Shown: positions 6,707 to 15,812, numbered from the stretch's first letter. The stretch: 19,303 nt of DNA from Methanospirillum hungatei (GCA_003251955.1 QKDV01000144.1:1-19303); one strand, 5' to 3'. Made by a program: numbers and translations. Notes: a model not told the origin generated them from the sequence alone.

Positions 6707-7255
6707 ATGAAGAGAGGGTTTGTAATTTTGGGGATGGTCTGCATTCTGTTTGCAGCCCTGGCCGGTGCTGATTATATCGCTACCACCATCACCACTGATG
6801 GTTCTGCATTCCTCTCCGCATCAGGATCTGATACCAACGGCTCATTTGCAGAGCGGGCAATGGCAGTGGATACAGCCCGTCTGACACGAACGATATCAGG
6901 CGATGAACCCGGGATTGATCTGGTGGTTTCAGGGTCCGGTCCGGTTCTGGTTTCAGATTATGCTTCAGGTCTGATACAGGAGTCAGAGAGCAGGAATCAT
7001 TGTTTGTTCCTGGACGAGGATGGTGAGAGGTCTCTTGGTGAGACCTCGGTGTATTCATCCGGGATATTTAACGGGGCTGAATATGCTGTCTCACGGGCTA
7101 TTGGTTCTGTTCTGTCCGGAGGAACCCGGGTAAATGGATCAGGACTTCTTGCGTTTGGGTTTCAGGGGTTAGGAAATAGGTCTCTGCAGAGCAGGGGATT
7201 TGTATCTGGTAATCTGTCTGTTCAGGATCTCTTCAGGTATGGAGGAAGAGAATGA
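6707..7255 (+). CDS. Secreted 182-residue protein of unknown function
   Basis: The first 21 residues form a classic Sec signal peptide: MKRG, a hydrophobic core (FVILGMVCILFAALA), then a likely cleavage site after Gly-Ala at about 20-21. The mature part is rich in Ser, Gly and Asn, has several N-x-S/T sites (NGS, NRS, NLS) and reads as beta-strand-rich, as expected of a surface or extracellular protein. The start has a GGGGGG ribosome binding site (6698-6703), and a T-rich run precedes it in the 29-bp gap. The stop overlaps the next start as ATGA. No family is recognised; a cell-surface or virion spike role is only suggested by context. Confidence 0.72.
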   Translation: MKRGFVILGMVCILFAALAGADYIATTITTDGSAFLSASGSDTNGSFAERAMAVDTARLTRTISGDEPGIDLVVSGSGPVLVSDYASGLIQESESRNHCLFLDEDGERSLGETSVYSSGIFNGAEYAVSRAIGSVLSGGTRVNGSGLLAFGFQGLGNRSLQSRGFVSGNLSVQDLFRYGGRE

Positions 7256-7494
7256 TTGCTGAAGTGATCGCTGGTATTAGCACCGGTTTAGCGGTTCTGA
7301 ACGGTTGTGTAGTGTATCTCATGTATAAGGAGTACATGAGGCTCGCCGATGCTTCACTTGAATTTGCAGGGATTGTTATTGAGTCGATCAGGGAAGAGAA
7401 TGGGGAGATTAAGGTTGAACCTATGGCTCTTGCGGGTCTCTCATTTGATCATATGATCCAACTTTCCAGTCTGTGGAAGTGGATCAAGAGGTAG
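7252..7494 (+). CDS. Small single-span membrane protein
   Basis: An 80-residue protein with one N-terminal hydrophobic helix (about 5-24, VIAGISTGLAVLNGCVVYLMY), followed by a charged helix and a C-terminal segment ending in LWKWIKR. The ATG overlaps the stop of the secreted protein gene (ATGA), and GGAGG (7241-7245) lies six bases upstream, so expression should be tightly linked. It may anchor or assist the secreted protein at the membrane. The family is not recognised. Confidence 0.72.
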   Translation: MIAEVIAGISTGLAVLNGCVVYLMYKEYMRLADASLEFAGIVIESIREENGEIKVEPMALAGLSFDHMIQLSSLWKWIKR

Positions 7495-7726
7495 AGGGGG
7501 ATAATCCTCTCTCTTTCGGCTCTGAAATCCCCATAAAATAGAATGATCATCGGTATGGTCCCAAAAAAAAGTTCATACTTGTATCGAAGTAAATCTCTTA
7601 CAAAACTCATTAACATAAATTAGCCGAAATTTTATCCCTTGATTTCAAAATTATCTGACATTATCTGAAGGATCATTCCGGTAAGGCCGTACTGGTTTTG
7701 ATGGACTCGCGAAGAGATAATTCAAA

Positions 7727-9451
7727 CTATTTTCTCTCGGTTATGTCTAAAAAACTCACAATGCTGGCGATTACATGCCCTTGGGCGTCTATAACCGGGT
7801 TTCCAAACACCTCTAGGAGAATTCGTGTCCCATCCGGGTGGATAACCTCCATGTCATCGATATGAGTGCTTTTTCCATACATACCCTGGACAATAGGCAT
7901 TTCTGAAGTTGGGTATTTTTGGCCTGTCCCCAGTTTCATCGCCTCATATACCTCTGAGAGATTCTCTTCTGTAGCATTTGGAAGAATCCCTCTACCAAGA
8001 ATCCTAATTGCTGCAGGATTTGAAATAAGAGGTTTTCCGGTTGGAGCCTCAACCATAAATATCCCAATAGGAACGGTATCCAGAATGGTATTGATCAACC
8101 TGTTCTGGTTGTCGAGGTCTTCATTCTTTTTCTGTAAGATTTCCTCATTTCGTTTTCGGTCAGTTACGTCAAAAATAATGCCATCAAAGACATATCTGCC
8201 GTTCTCAAAAACCGGACTTGATACTGCTTTGAGCCAGACTTCTTCTCTGGATGGCTTGATATACCTGGTTTCAAATTCCCATGCGGTTTTTGTTTCTATC
8301 GCTTGTTGCATGGAGATCAAAAACCGTTCTCTCTCTTCTGGTACGATGTTATGTGTTACCTCTTCGGAGAACGTAGCAGGATTATTCTCAATTCCAAGAA
8401 TGTCAGCACTTCGACTGCTGATATATTCAAATCCTGTTGTTCTGTCAGGATTCACAACAAATCGGTATACAACTCCAGGAATATTCGATGCCATAGCCTG
8501 GAGTTGTTGTTCTCTCTCCTCGAGTTTCTGTGTCTGGATTGTAAGTTTTTCTACGTTGGATCTAAGCTCCTGATCTGATGCATGTATCTCCTCATATGCA
8601 ACCTGTAATTGTTCATGATTCTGATGAAGTTCATTAACTGCCCGTCTGCTCTCTGTAATGTCCCTGATAGACTCTATTGCACCTACGATCTTACCCTCGT
8701 TATTGTAGAGTGGAGAGGCCGTAAACCATAATATTGCCCCGTTTCCTTCGTTAAAGTGAGAAATTGTAATTTCTGACGAAAATTGTCCATTCTCCGTCTT
8801 TATAATTGGATAGAGCGCCGTAAAATCAGAATCATCCTCAAAAATTTTGTTAATAAGAAGTGGACGGCGATCATGGTAGAAAGGGAGTGCATACTCAAAA
8901 TTTCCTTTTCCAAGCATATCTGAAGCCTGAACACCAGTCATCTGTTCCATAGCACGGTTCCAGGCAATGACGACTCCTTCAGTATTTATTGCAAAGGTTG
9001 CATCAGGCAGAAAATTGAGAATATCGGCCTCACGGCGTTCATGATCACTGATATTAATCTCTAATCTTCTTTGTTTTACTGCTTGTCGGATTTTATGGAT
9101 AAGCTCAGTATATTGTGCTTTTGGATCTCCACCTTTCTGCAGGTAAAAATCAGCACCCTCATTGAGAGCCTGAATAACAACCTCTTCTCGTCCTTTTCCA
9201 GTAAATATAATAAATGGGATGTTGTTATCAGAACTTCTCACCGTTCTTAAAAACTCAATCCCATCCATCTGAGGCATCTGGTAATCAGAGATGATGGCGT
9301 CAAATGATTGTGTCTGAATTAGAGCAAGTGCAGAAATCGCTGATTCGTGGGTTGATACCTTGATACCTTCATTTCTTTCCAGGAAGAGTTTTCCGATCAT
9401 GAGGAGATCTGGCTCATCATCAACATAGAGGATCTCAATATGTTCTGTCAT
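7727..9451 (-). CDS. REC-PAS-PAS-PAS response regulator without output kinase, apparently C-terminally truncated
   Basis: A 574-residue cytoplasmic protein. Residues 5-125 form a receiver domain with a complete phosphorylation site: D11/D12, phosphoacceptor D56 in SDYQMPQMDG, T84 and K106. PAS domains follow at about 138-268, 318-433 and 449-573, with a predicted coiled coil at about 270-320. Two internal PAS modules end in the usual DITESR and DVTDRK turns, and the last residues are DITERK, directly followed by TAG. The same frame continues after the stop as FELSLRES, which looks like the normal linker after a PAS domain. A C-terminal domain therefore seems to have been lost. A GGAG site eight bases before the ATG at 9451 supports the start. 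The adjacent upstream kinase lacks a receiver and is the likely phosphodonor; that pairing is inferred. Confidence 0.85.
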   Translation of the reverse strand: MTEHIEILYVDDEPDLLMIGKLFLERNEGIKVSTHESAISALALIQTQSFDAIISDYQMPQMDGIEFLRTVRSSDNNIPFIIFTGKGREEVVIQALNEGADFYLQKGGDPKAQYTELIHKIRQAVKQRRLEINISDHERREADILNFLPDATFAINTEGVVIAWNRAMEQMTGVQASDMLGKGNFEYALPFYHDRRPLLINKIFEDDSDFTALYPIIKTENGQFSSEITISHFNEGNGAILWFTASPLYNNEGKIVGAIESIRDITESRRAVNELHQNHEQLQVAYEEIHASDQELRSNVEKLTIQTQKLEEREQQLQAMASNIPGVVYRFVVNPDRTTGFEYISSRSADILGIENNPATFSEEVTHNIVPEERERFLISMQQAIETKTAWEFETRYIKPSREEVWLKAVSSPVFENGRYVFDGIIFDVTDRKRNEEILQKKNEDLDNQNRLINTILDTVPIGIFMVEAPTGKPLISNPAAIRILGRGILPNATEENLSEVYEAMKLGTGQKYPTSEMPIVQGMYGKSTHIDDMEVIHPDGTRILLEVFGNPVIDAQGHVIASIVSFLDITERK

Positions 9452-9593
9452 GATTTACTCTCCAGAATTTCCCAACTCGTTAAACAGACCGAAAATTCAA
9501 TAGATTCAACATATTGTCCCATTCATATACATCTGTTACTGTTAAATGTCCAAATTATAGTTGGAAAATTTAATTTGAATATTTTCATTTACA

Positions 9594-9626
9594 GGTCTCA
9601 TTGAGACCCCGGTATTCTTCAGGGGT
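9594..9626. promoter_or_regulatory. Two mutually exclusive hairpins between the kinase and REC-PAS genes
   Basis: GGTCTCA (9594-9600) pairs with TGAGACC (9602-9608). ACCCC (9606-9610) pairs with GGGGT (9622-9626). Bases 9606-9608 belong to both, so the two stems cannot form together. On the minus strand the second stem would be made first, about 140 nt before the REC-PAS start. This layout can act as an attenuator, as a terminator for the kinase transcript, or as a protein-binding palindrome. No T-run is directly adjacent. Confidence 0.4.
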
Positions 9627-9680
9627 AAACTTCTAGGATGTGATTATCGACCACTGTAAGGAATATTCACAGTCCTTCTT

Positions 9681-12600
9681 TTAATCCCCATTGGTGAACC
9701 GCCATTTCCCGTTTGGAATCGTTATCTCAAACCGTGCCCCGGTTCCCGGCTCGCCGTTCTCGGTGATCATAAGTCCGGTTATCGCCAGGATCTCCCGGGA
9801 GAGGAAGAGTCCCAGGCCGGTATTTTTACCAAAACCTCTGGTGAAGAGTTTTGGTTTATCCTCCATACTGACACCTTCTCCATCATCCTCGAAGATGAGA
9901 AGTAGATGATCCTTTTGAGGGTTTGCGGAAAGACGGATAGTCGTCATCTTTTCCCCCCCATAATGAAGTGCATTGTCAGTAAGATTGTAAAATACCTTAT
10001 AAAGCAGAGGATCGGCAAAGATCTCAAGACCCGGACAGTCAATGATCAGCTGGAGATCCTGCATCAGCAGTCCTGATGATACATCTTTTATCAACAGGGA
10101 CACATCCTGCCATACTGCGGATTTTACGCCAAGATCCTCATAATCCTTGGAAAAACTAATTTGCCGTCTGATATTCTCGGCGATCACTTCTTCTTTGGCA
10201 AAATATCCGGCAAGTGTCTTCGGATCTTCGAATGAAATGGTACTGAGGTGAATGTAGCCGGTGAGTGCCTGCAGTTGGTTATTGATGTCATGGCGGGTGA
10301 TTGAGGAGAGGAGGTTGAGTTTCTGGTTGGCCATCCGTAAACTCGCCTCTGCTCGGTGCAGATCTGTCAGATCGTGGACCACACCTTCCACCCCCGCAAT
10401 GGTGCCATTCGTATCATAGAAATAGTGGCTGCTTACGGTCACATGACGTATTGTTCCATTATTTGTTTTTATGGTGACTGGATACCCGTGTACCGAGCCA
10501 TTCTTACGGAGAGCTTCTAAAAAGGGTTTTCGGTCATCAGGGTTCTCATACACATCGGTCGCAGGTCGCCCAGTAATCTGATCCATTGAGTCATATCCGA
10601 GCATCCGGAGCCCGGAAGGGTTGATCATGATGAACTTCCCTTCCAGATCTGCCTGATACACAAAATCAGGGATATTCTCGATGATGACCCGGTACTTCTC
10701 CTCGCTCTGCCGCAACGCCTCTTCTGCCTGTTTTCTCCCGGTAATATCCTCAGAAAAGATGATGATACCCCCGATATTCTGGTCAGAAGTATACCACGGG
10801 CGTACCTCCCATGCAAGCCATTGGACTGCCCCATCAAGCCGTACGAACTTGTCCTCCTTCGAAGATATGACCTCTCCTAAAAGACTACGGTAAAGCACAG
10901 CGAGGATCTCTTTTTGTAGCTCGGGAAAGATCTCGGGATGGGTATGACCAATGATATCCCGATCGCCGAGATGATAGTCACTTAACCACCGGTGGCTTAC
11001 TGCGACATAACGCAGTTCCCTATCGAGCATGGCTAGGGCGGCGGGTGCATGCTCAATAAAGAGCCTGAGAAGTTCCTCACTTTTTCTCAGTGCCTGCTCC
11101 ATCTGCTTGCGTGAGGTGATATCTTCATAGGTACCCAGCAACCCGATAACCTCCCCTCTGCGACCTCGAAGGGGAACCTTGCTGGTAGTGACCCATGCCC
11201 TACTTCCGTCCGGTTTGATCAGCGGCTCTTCATAATTGAGCTGTGCAATCCCGGTCTCCATTACCTTCCGGTCATCGGCACGGTACTTGTCAGCTATTTC
11301 ATTCCACGTGGTGGAATAATCGTCCTTTCCCACTATGTCTCTAGGATCAGAATAACCAGCGTCCCGGGCATGGGATAGGTTGCAGCCAAGGTAGATCGAA
11401 TTTCTGTCTTTCCAGAAGACACCCAGGGGGATCGTATCAATAACCAGCTGGAGCATCTGCTTGGAATGGAAGAGTTCTTCTTCCGTCTTTTTCCTATTGG
11501 TGATATCATGGGCAATACCGGTGTAACGGGTAATACCTCCGACATCGTCCAGGATCGGAGTGCCACTTGAGGTGTGCCACCGCCACTCACCATTTTTGTG
11601 CTTCACCCGGTACTCAACTCCTTCCTGCCGTTCGCCGGTCTCCAGAACTTTATGGATAAACGCGTAACAAACAGGCAGGTCATCGGGGTGGACGAACTCA
11701 GTAAAATTATGACCGCTCACTTCAGATAACGGATGGCCGAGCAGATGGGTCCATGCAGGTGAGACAAAAAGGAAGATCCCCTCCTCGGAGAGTGAGTAGA
11801 TGATGTCATGTGATGTATCGATCAGGTTATGATACCGTGCTTCGCTCTTTCTTAGAGCTTCCTCTGCCTGTACCTGTTCTGTAATATCAATGCCGGTGCC
11901 CACAAGGTACTTCTTTCCGGCCACAGTCATGGAAAGGCCACCTAAAAGGTAAGGAATTTTCCTACCGTCTTTTGTCAGGATGCTTACTGTTATTGTGGTA
12001 AATTCCTCCTGACTGAACACCCTGTTGATTATTTCGGCAACAAAATCACGATCCTCAGGTGCGATCACATCAAGAGGAGTGATCTCCTGCAGTTCCTCAT
12101 CTGAATACCCGGTTATTATCCTGTGGTTAATATTTCTACGGACAAAATGACCATTCTCCTCGAAAACAAAAAAAACTCCCGGGATACTATCGATGGTAGT
12201 GTCTAAAAACTGGTTTGCGGTTTTCAGTGCCTCTTTGGCCTTCTTTTGTTCTGTGATATCCCGGACAATTGCCCACATGCCCTTATTGTTACCCGTCGTG
12301 TCCTTCATTAAAAATGTACGAATCTCCAAGGGGAAGACCGTCCCGTCCTTCCTCCGGTATTCCTTTTCGAAAATATCTGAGTATCCTCTCCTGAAGACCT
12401 GGTTCTCGATGATATCTGCTTCTTTCGCATGCCATTTTTCCGGTGTCAGGTCATTATAGGTGAGGGTATAAATTTCAGCAGGTTCGTATCCGACCATCTG
12501 CCTGAATGATTCGTTGAATAACGTGATCCTGCCACTCATGTCAACACAGGCGAATGCGTCCATCATGCTGTCATAGAGCTGGCGGTACCGCTCCTCGCTC

Positions 12601-13694
12601 TCCCTGTGTGCCTCCTCTGACTGGTGACGTTCCAGCACCCTGCTGATCCGTTCAGCTACGATAAAGATCAGGTTGAGTTCTTCGGCAAGGAATGGATCTG
12701 TTCCATATAATGCCTCATCTCCAAGGAAAAATATCTCAATATTGCCTACATTTTTCCCGTACACCGTCAGGGTAGATTCCTGCTTTATTGCACTGGTCTG
12801 AAATCCTTCTGACTGGAATTCCCTGCTTCCCACGGTAATTCTGGCACAGGTAAGGGCTGGATATCTCCACCCGGCAGGAAGAATATTTACCAAAGCCTGT
12901 AAGAGAGCATCACCAAAGGTGGTGGTCTCAATCAGATGGGCAATATCATACAGACAGTTCAGTTCTTTTACCCGTTCCTGAAGAGAGTCGGTTTTTTCCT
13001 TCAGTTCTCCTTCAATTACGCGACGTTCTGCGATTTCGTCTTCGAGATCCGCACTGAGAGACTCCCACCTGATGAGAATATAACTGGTGGATGCCAGTGC
13101 CATGATGATAAAATGGGTGAACAAGAACAGGACCTGGATGAATGTGGGCTCCAGGAGACTGTAGTTCTTCACAACGAGAAGATACGATCCCCGGGAAATA
13201 CCTGCAATGACATTCAGGAGAAGGATGCACCCGGTGAATTGCTTCAAGGGGGTGGAACGCGGCGTTGAGAAGACCAGAAGATAACTAGGGAAGATAAAAA
13301 AAAGAGCGTTCAGGATCGAAACAATACCAATGGCGAGGTCATGTCCAAGCAGGGGTAACCAGATGGTGATTATGGAGAGGGCAAAAATGACAGTATAAGT
13401 CCTCTGCCAGCGTTTATCAACAGGTCTGACAAGCGAGAGGAAAGCGATGGTTTCCAAACAGAACCCGGAGAAGAGCAATGTGTCTCCAAAGGAAAATGAG
13501 AGAATATCTGAAATTACTCCTCTGAAGAAAAGAAAAAACCACCCGGCAGCCTGGAGGGCCATACTGATCATAAAGATTGTATCGTAGATCTGTGCCCGTC
13601 TCCTGGTGGCAAAGAAGAGGAGCAGGGCTGCAATGGCATGACCCAGAATAAGGATGAGGATTAGGGTTCTTACATCGATAAATTCGATCACCAC
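9681..13694 (-). CDS. Membrane-bound multi-PAS sensor histidine kinase
   Basis: A 1337-residue sensor kinase. Residues 1-210 contain about seven membrane helices, followed by a coiled-coil linker (about 212-245). A GAF-like domain lies at about 245-358. Six PAS domains follow (about 370-485, 492-607, 618-735, 743-862, 872-987, 998-1113), several closing with DITEQK- or DITSRK-type turns. The kinase core has the phospho-accepting H1135 in SSITRHDINNQL, the N box N1237/N1241, G1 box DDGEGV (1270-1275) and G2 box TGLGL (1292-1296). It should autophosphorylate on H1135 in response to signals sensed through the PAS domains, at the membrane. There is no receiver domain; the REC-PAS gene 230 bp downstream is the obvious candidate partner. 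The start is GTG at 13694, with AGGAG seven bases upstream. Confidence 0.92.
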   Translation of the reverse strand: MVIEFIDVRTLILILILGHAIAALLLFFATRRRAQIYDTIFMISMALQAAGWFFLFFRGVISDILSFSFGDTLLFSGFCLETIAFLSLVRPVDKRWQRTYTVIFALSIITIWLPLLGHDLAIGIVSILNALFFIFPSYLLVFSTPRSTPLKQFTGCILLLNVIAGISRGSYLLVVKNYSLLEPTFIQVLFLFTHFIIMALASTSYILIRWESLSADLEDEIAERRVIEGELKEKTDSLQERVKELNCLYDIAHLIETTTFGDALLQALVNILPAGWRYPALTCARITVGSREFQSEGFQTSAIKQESTLTVYGKNVGNIEIFFLGDEALYGTDPFLAEELNLIFIVAERISRVLERHQSEEAHRESEERYRQLYDSMMDAFACVDMSGRITLFNESFRQMVGYEPAEIYTLTYNDLTPEKWHAKEADIIENQVFRRGYSDIFEKEYRRKDGTVFPLEIRTFLMKDTTGNNKGMWAIVRDITEQKKAKEALKTANQFLDTTIDSIPGVFFVFEENGHFVRRNINHRIITGYSDEELQEITPLDVIAPEDRDFVAEIINRVFSQEEFTTITVSILTKDGRKIPYLLGGLSMTVAGKKYLVGTGIDITEQVQAEEALRKSEARYHNLIDTSHDIIYSLSEEGIFLFVSPAWTHLLGHPLSEVSGHNFTEFVHPDDLPVCYAFIHKVLETGERQEGVEYRVKHKNGEWRWHTSSGTPILDDVGGITRYTGIAHDITNRKKTEEELFHSKQMLQLVIDTIPLGVFWKDRNSIYLGCNLSHARDAGYSDPRDIVGKDDYSTTWNEIADKYRADDRKVMETGIAQLNYEEPLIKPDGSRAWVTTSKVPLRGRRGEVIGLLGTYEDITSRKQMEQALRKSEELLRLFIEHAPAALAMLDRELRYVAVSHRWLSDYHLGDRDIIGHTHPEIFPELQKEILAVLYRSLLGEVISSKEDKFVRLDGAVQWLAWEVRPWYTSDQNIGGIIIFSEDITGRKQAEEALRQSEEKYRVIIENIPDFVYQADLEGKFIMINPSGLRMLGYDSMDQITGRPATDVYENPDDRKPFLEALRKNGSVHGYPVTIKTNNGTIRHVTVSSHYFYDTNGTIAGVEGVVHDLTDLHRAEASLRMANQKLNLLSSITRHDINNQLQALTGYIHLSTISFEDPKTLAGYFAKEEVIAENIRRQISFSKDYEDLGVKSAVWQDVSLLIKDVSSGLLMQDLQLIIDCPGLEIFADPLLYKVFYNLTDNALHYGGEKMTTIRLSANPQKDHLLLIFEDDGEGVSMEDKPKLFTRGFGKNTGLGLFLSREILAITGLMITENGEPGTGARFEITIPNGKWRFTNGD

Positions 13695-13818
13695 GATTTT
13701 TCTCCTCTGTATTCAGGTGTAGAACCGGTATACATCTTCTTTTTGCGTCCATGAGAGGGAGCAGCCGTTTTTAGCGATTGTCAATCTATGGTAATATTCG
13801 GTATATCTGGTTGGGTAG

Positions 13819-13826
13819 TTTATAAA
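13819..13826 (-). promoter_or_regulatory. TATA box for the multi-PAS kinase gene
   Basis: A palindromic TTTATAAA lies about 125 bp upstream of the GTG start. It would direct transcription from about 13795 and leave a 5' leader of roughly 100 nt. It is the best TATA match in this gap. Confidence 0.5.
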
Positions 13827-14434
13827 GGGATCGGATGATTTCAATGGCCTTCAATAATTCATAATTACTGGTTTTTATTGAATTATTGGAAACATCACCC
13901 AAACCTGATCCTAAAACAGACATAGAGGTACATTATGTGATGAGCCTTTCTGACTACCTTGAGAGTTTGATGGTATCTATATGAGATATCATAAAAATTA
14001 TGGGATATTTCATTAACACATTATTTCTGATACAGTCTACGAAACGCCCTCTTGAGGACAATAGAGAATAATATCTCAAATGAGCTATTTATTCGGTAGG
14101 AATCAGCCCTGATAGGATTTATCTGGGTGATGCTCATCGATGGAGTTGTGATATCGGTTGCAAAATGAATCTTTGAACCAGTTAGGAGATGAAAGAATCA
14201 GGGAGATGATTTATGGGATTGGAATTGTTATCGGGATATGATAGCCTGACTCAGATTTCATCGTATCTCGCTATTGTGAACGCTTTTTATTAATTCAGGC
14301 CCATATGGTCTACTTTTAAGTAATGTTCAATTCTTAACCGGTTTTTTTAGATAGACAACGAAGATCACTATCGAATATAGTAAAAGTGATCAAATTAACA
14401 GACATATTTTGATTTAAAAAATATTTAGGTTGTA
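13827..14434. other. Gene-poor AT-rich stretch between the kinase promoter and the FIST gene
   Basis: About 600 bp without a frame I would call a gene. It holds a 10-bp imperfect AT-rich hairpin (13981-13990 with 14004-14013, one G-T pair) and a perfect 7-bp one near the FIST end, listed separately. A T-rich stretch just after the FIST stop on the minus strand (about 14415-14425) may end that transcript. I see nothing else definable. Confidence 0.45.
14363..14391 (-). terminator. Hairpin downstream of the FIST gene
   Basis: GATCACT (14363-14369) and AGTGATC (14385-14391) form a perfect 7-bp stem with an alternative inner ACTAT/ATAGT pairing. It starts 44 bp after the FIST stop codon on the minus strand. 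It could protect or end the transcript, but no T-run follows directly. Confidence 0.3.
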
Positions 14435-15538
14435 TTAGTAAAACAACAGCATTGTTGCAGTATTATTCATGTGACCGATTAACTCCTCGCCGTATGTGGA
14501 AAAACCAACGGTTGGAAAATCAGAGAATAAAGCCCCGTATTCATCACATTTCTGTGCCTGGGTCAGGAGACAGGTTCGTTCACTACAATTAAAATTGATA
14601 AGCCCTTTAATTGCACCGACCTTCTCTTCCATTGCTAATATTGCTCTGCGGGTATCTTCTACGATATCAATTGGAGTGAGGAGTTCAAGTTCGATATCTT
14701 TTTGAACCTGGCAATGGAAGAAGATTGATTTCCCTTCTACCCGGTACGGAGCCCGGACAAATGGCTCATCCCCTGATATTAAACCAACCGGATTTACCAT
14801 AAATCGTGTTGAGATCTCATCTTCCGGTAGGCCTAATGCTGCTGCATACTCCTCTGTAGCCGGTTTACCATTAAACTCATGAACTCCTCTGGCCTCTTGA
14901 TCTACCGATGTTGGGACAAGTATTTTTTCGGTTCTGTTAAATGACTGGGTCTTAATTATATCAAATTTGCATCCTGGTTTTATCAGCGTCAGGATTGCAG
15001 CATTTGTATATGCTTTTCCTTCTAAATAGACCCAGGTTTTTTGAAATTCGAGATTATCACCTGCTGATCCACCAATAATTGTAATATTGAGAATATCACC
15101 CAGTCTTTCCATGACTTTCTCCTCTCCAAGGGAAAGTCCATCAATGAGGATCATCCCGATGTATTTCTCAACATCGAGATCCATTGGTTTTTCTCCAAAT
15201 TTAGCAGCCAAATCAATAGCAACTTTGGCCGGAGACTTGCGATCGCTTAAATCGATAACATCAGATGCGATTCCTTCAATCTCATCTGATTCCAAAGCCA
15301 TTGCTACAATCGAGTTCTTCAGCATTTTCCCTGTTACTATCTCCCCTGCAGTTGAACAACCAACTACGGTAGCTTCTGGAAATGCATTCTTCATAGCCGA
15401 GCTTATCTCATCAGGACTAAATATTGGAGAAGCAAAAAAGAAAACTGCTACCGGCTTTGAAGAGGAGAGTTGCGAAGATATTTCTGATACTGCTGATTGT
15501 GGCTGTGGTTTCTCTGAATATGCTACCTGAATTGTCAT
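14435..15538 (-). CDS. FIST-domain sensory protein (FIST_N plus FIST_C)
   Basis: A 367-residue cytoplasmic protein made entirely of the FIST module (FIST_N about 25-220, FIST_C about 225-360). Diagnostic motifs are GCSTAGE at 60-66, IGGSAGDN in the middle, CSERTCLL near the end and GFSTYGE at 345-351. FIST proteins are thought to sense small ligands, possibly amino acids, and typically occur near signalling proteins, as here. There is no fused output domain, so it must pass its signal to a partner. Its start lies 7 bp after the stop of the upstream 66-residue gene. The GGTGA ribosome binding site overlaps that stop codon, giving tight coupling. Full family length, no missing parts. Confidence 0.9.
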   Translation of the reverse strand: MTIQVAYSEKPQPQSAVSEISSQLSSSKPVAVFFFASPIFSPDEISSAMKNAFPEATVVGCSTAGEIVTGKMLKNSIVAMALESDEIEGIASDVIDLSDRKSPAKVAIDLAAKFGEKPMDLDVEKYIGMILIDGLSLGEEKVMERLGDILNITIIGGSAGDNLEFQKTWVYLEGKAYTNAAILTLIKPGCKFDIIKTQSFNRTEKILVPTSVDQEARGVHEFNGKPATEEYAAALGLPEDEISTRFMVNPVGLISGDEPFVRAPYRVEGKSIFFHCQVQKDIELELLTPIDIVEDTRRAILAMEEKVGAIKGLINFNCSERTCLLTQAQKCDEYGALFSDFPTVGFSTYGEELIGHMNNTATMLLFY

Positions 15539-15545
15539 GGTTCAC

Positions 15546-15746
15546 CTATAATTTAACGCACATTTCCTCTGATATTTGGTAAATCTTCTCAATTATTACG
15601 GGATCATCTTCTGACGAAGAAGTGTACTTTCTTGCATCAATTCCTTTAAGGAGTAATTTCGTCCTAGTTGTAGATTCAAGACTTGGATTTCCGTTTGATC
15701 GGACCTCTATTAACTTATCAATCAGTTCTATTATTTTACCCGGCAT
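15546..15746 (-). CDS. Small helical protein coupled to the FIST gene
   Basis: A 66-residue, predominantly alpha-helical, charged protein without signal or membrane segment. I do not recognise the family. AGGAG lies eight bases before the ATG at 15746, and a good TATA box sits 35-45 bp further upstream. Its stop codon contains part of the ribosome binding site of the FIST gene. That coupling suggests it works with the FIST protein, perhaps as its output partner; this is inference from context only. Confidence 0.75.
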   Translation of the reverse strand: MPGKIIELIDKLIEVRSNGNPSLESTTRTKLLLKGIDARKYTSSSEDDPVIIEKIYQISEEMCVKL

Positions 15747-15778
15747 AAGGATAACTCCTCATGTAATTTTTAAAAATC

Positions 15779-15792
15779 GTATATTTTTAAGT
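15779..15792 (-). promoter_or_regulatory. Promoter of the FIST operon
   Basis: On the minus strand TTAAAAATATAC forms a strong archaeal TATA box about 35-45 bp upstream of the 15746 start, leaving a short leader that includes the AGGAG site. Confidence 0.5.
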
Positions 15793-15812
15793 ATGGCTCA
15801 TAATATATTGTG

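Noticed and set aside
7727..7729. TAG as a pyrrolysine codon in the REC-PAS gene
   Set aside because: Only 17 codons follow before a TGA, no further domain would be gained, and Methanomicrobiales are not known to use pyrrolysine. Truncation explains it better.
13981..14013. 10-bp imperfect hairpin in the AT-rich gap
   Set aside because: AT-rich arms with a G-T pair and a 13-nt loop are expected by chance here, and it is not near a gene end.
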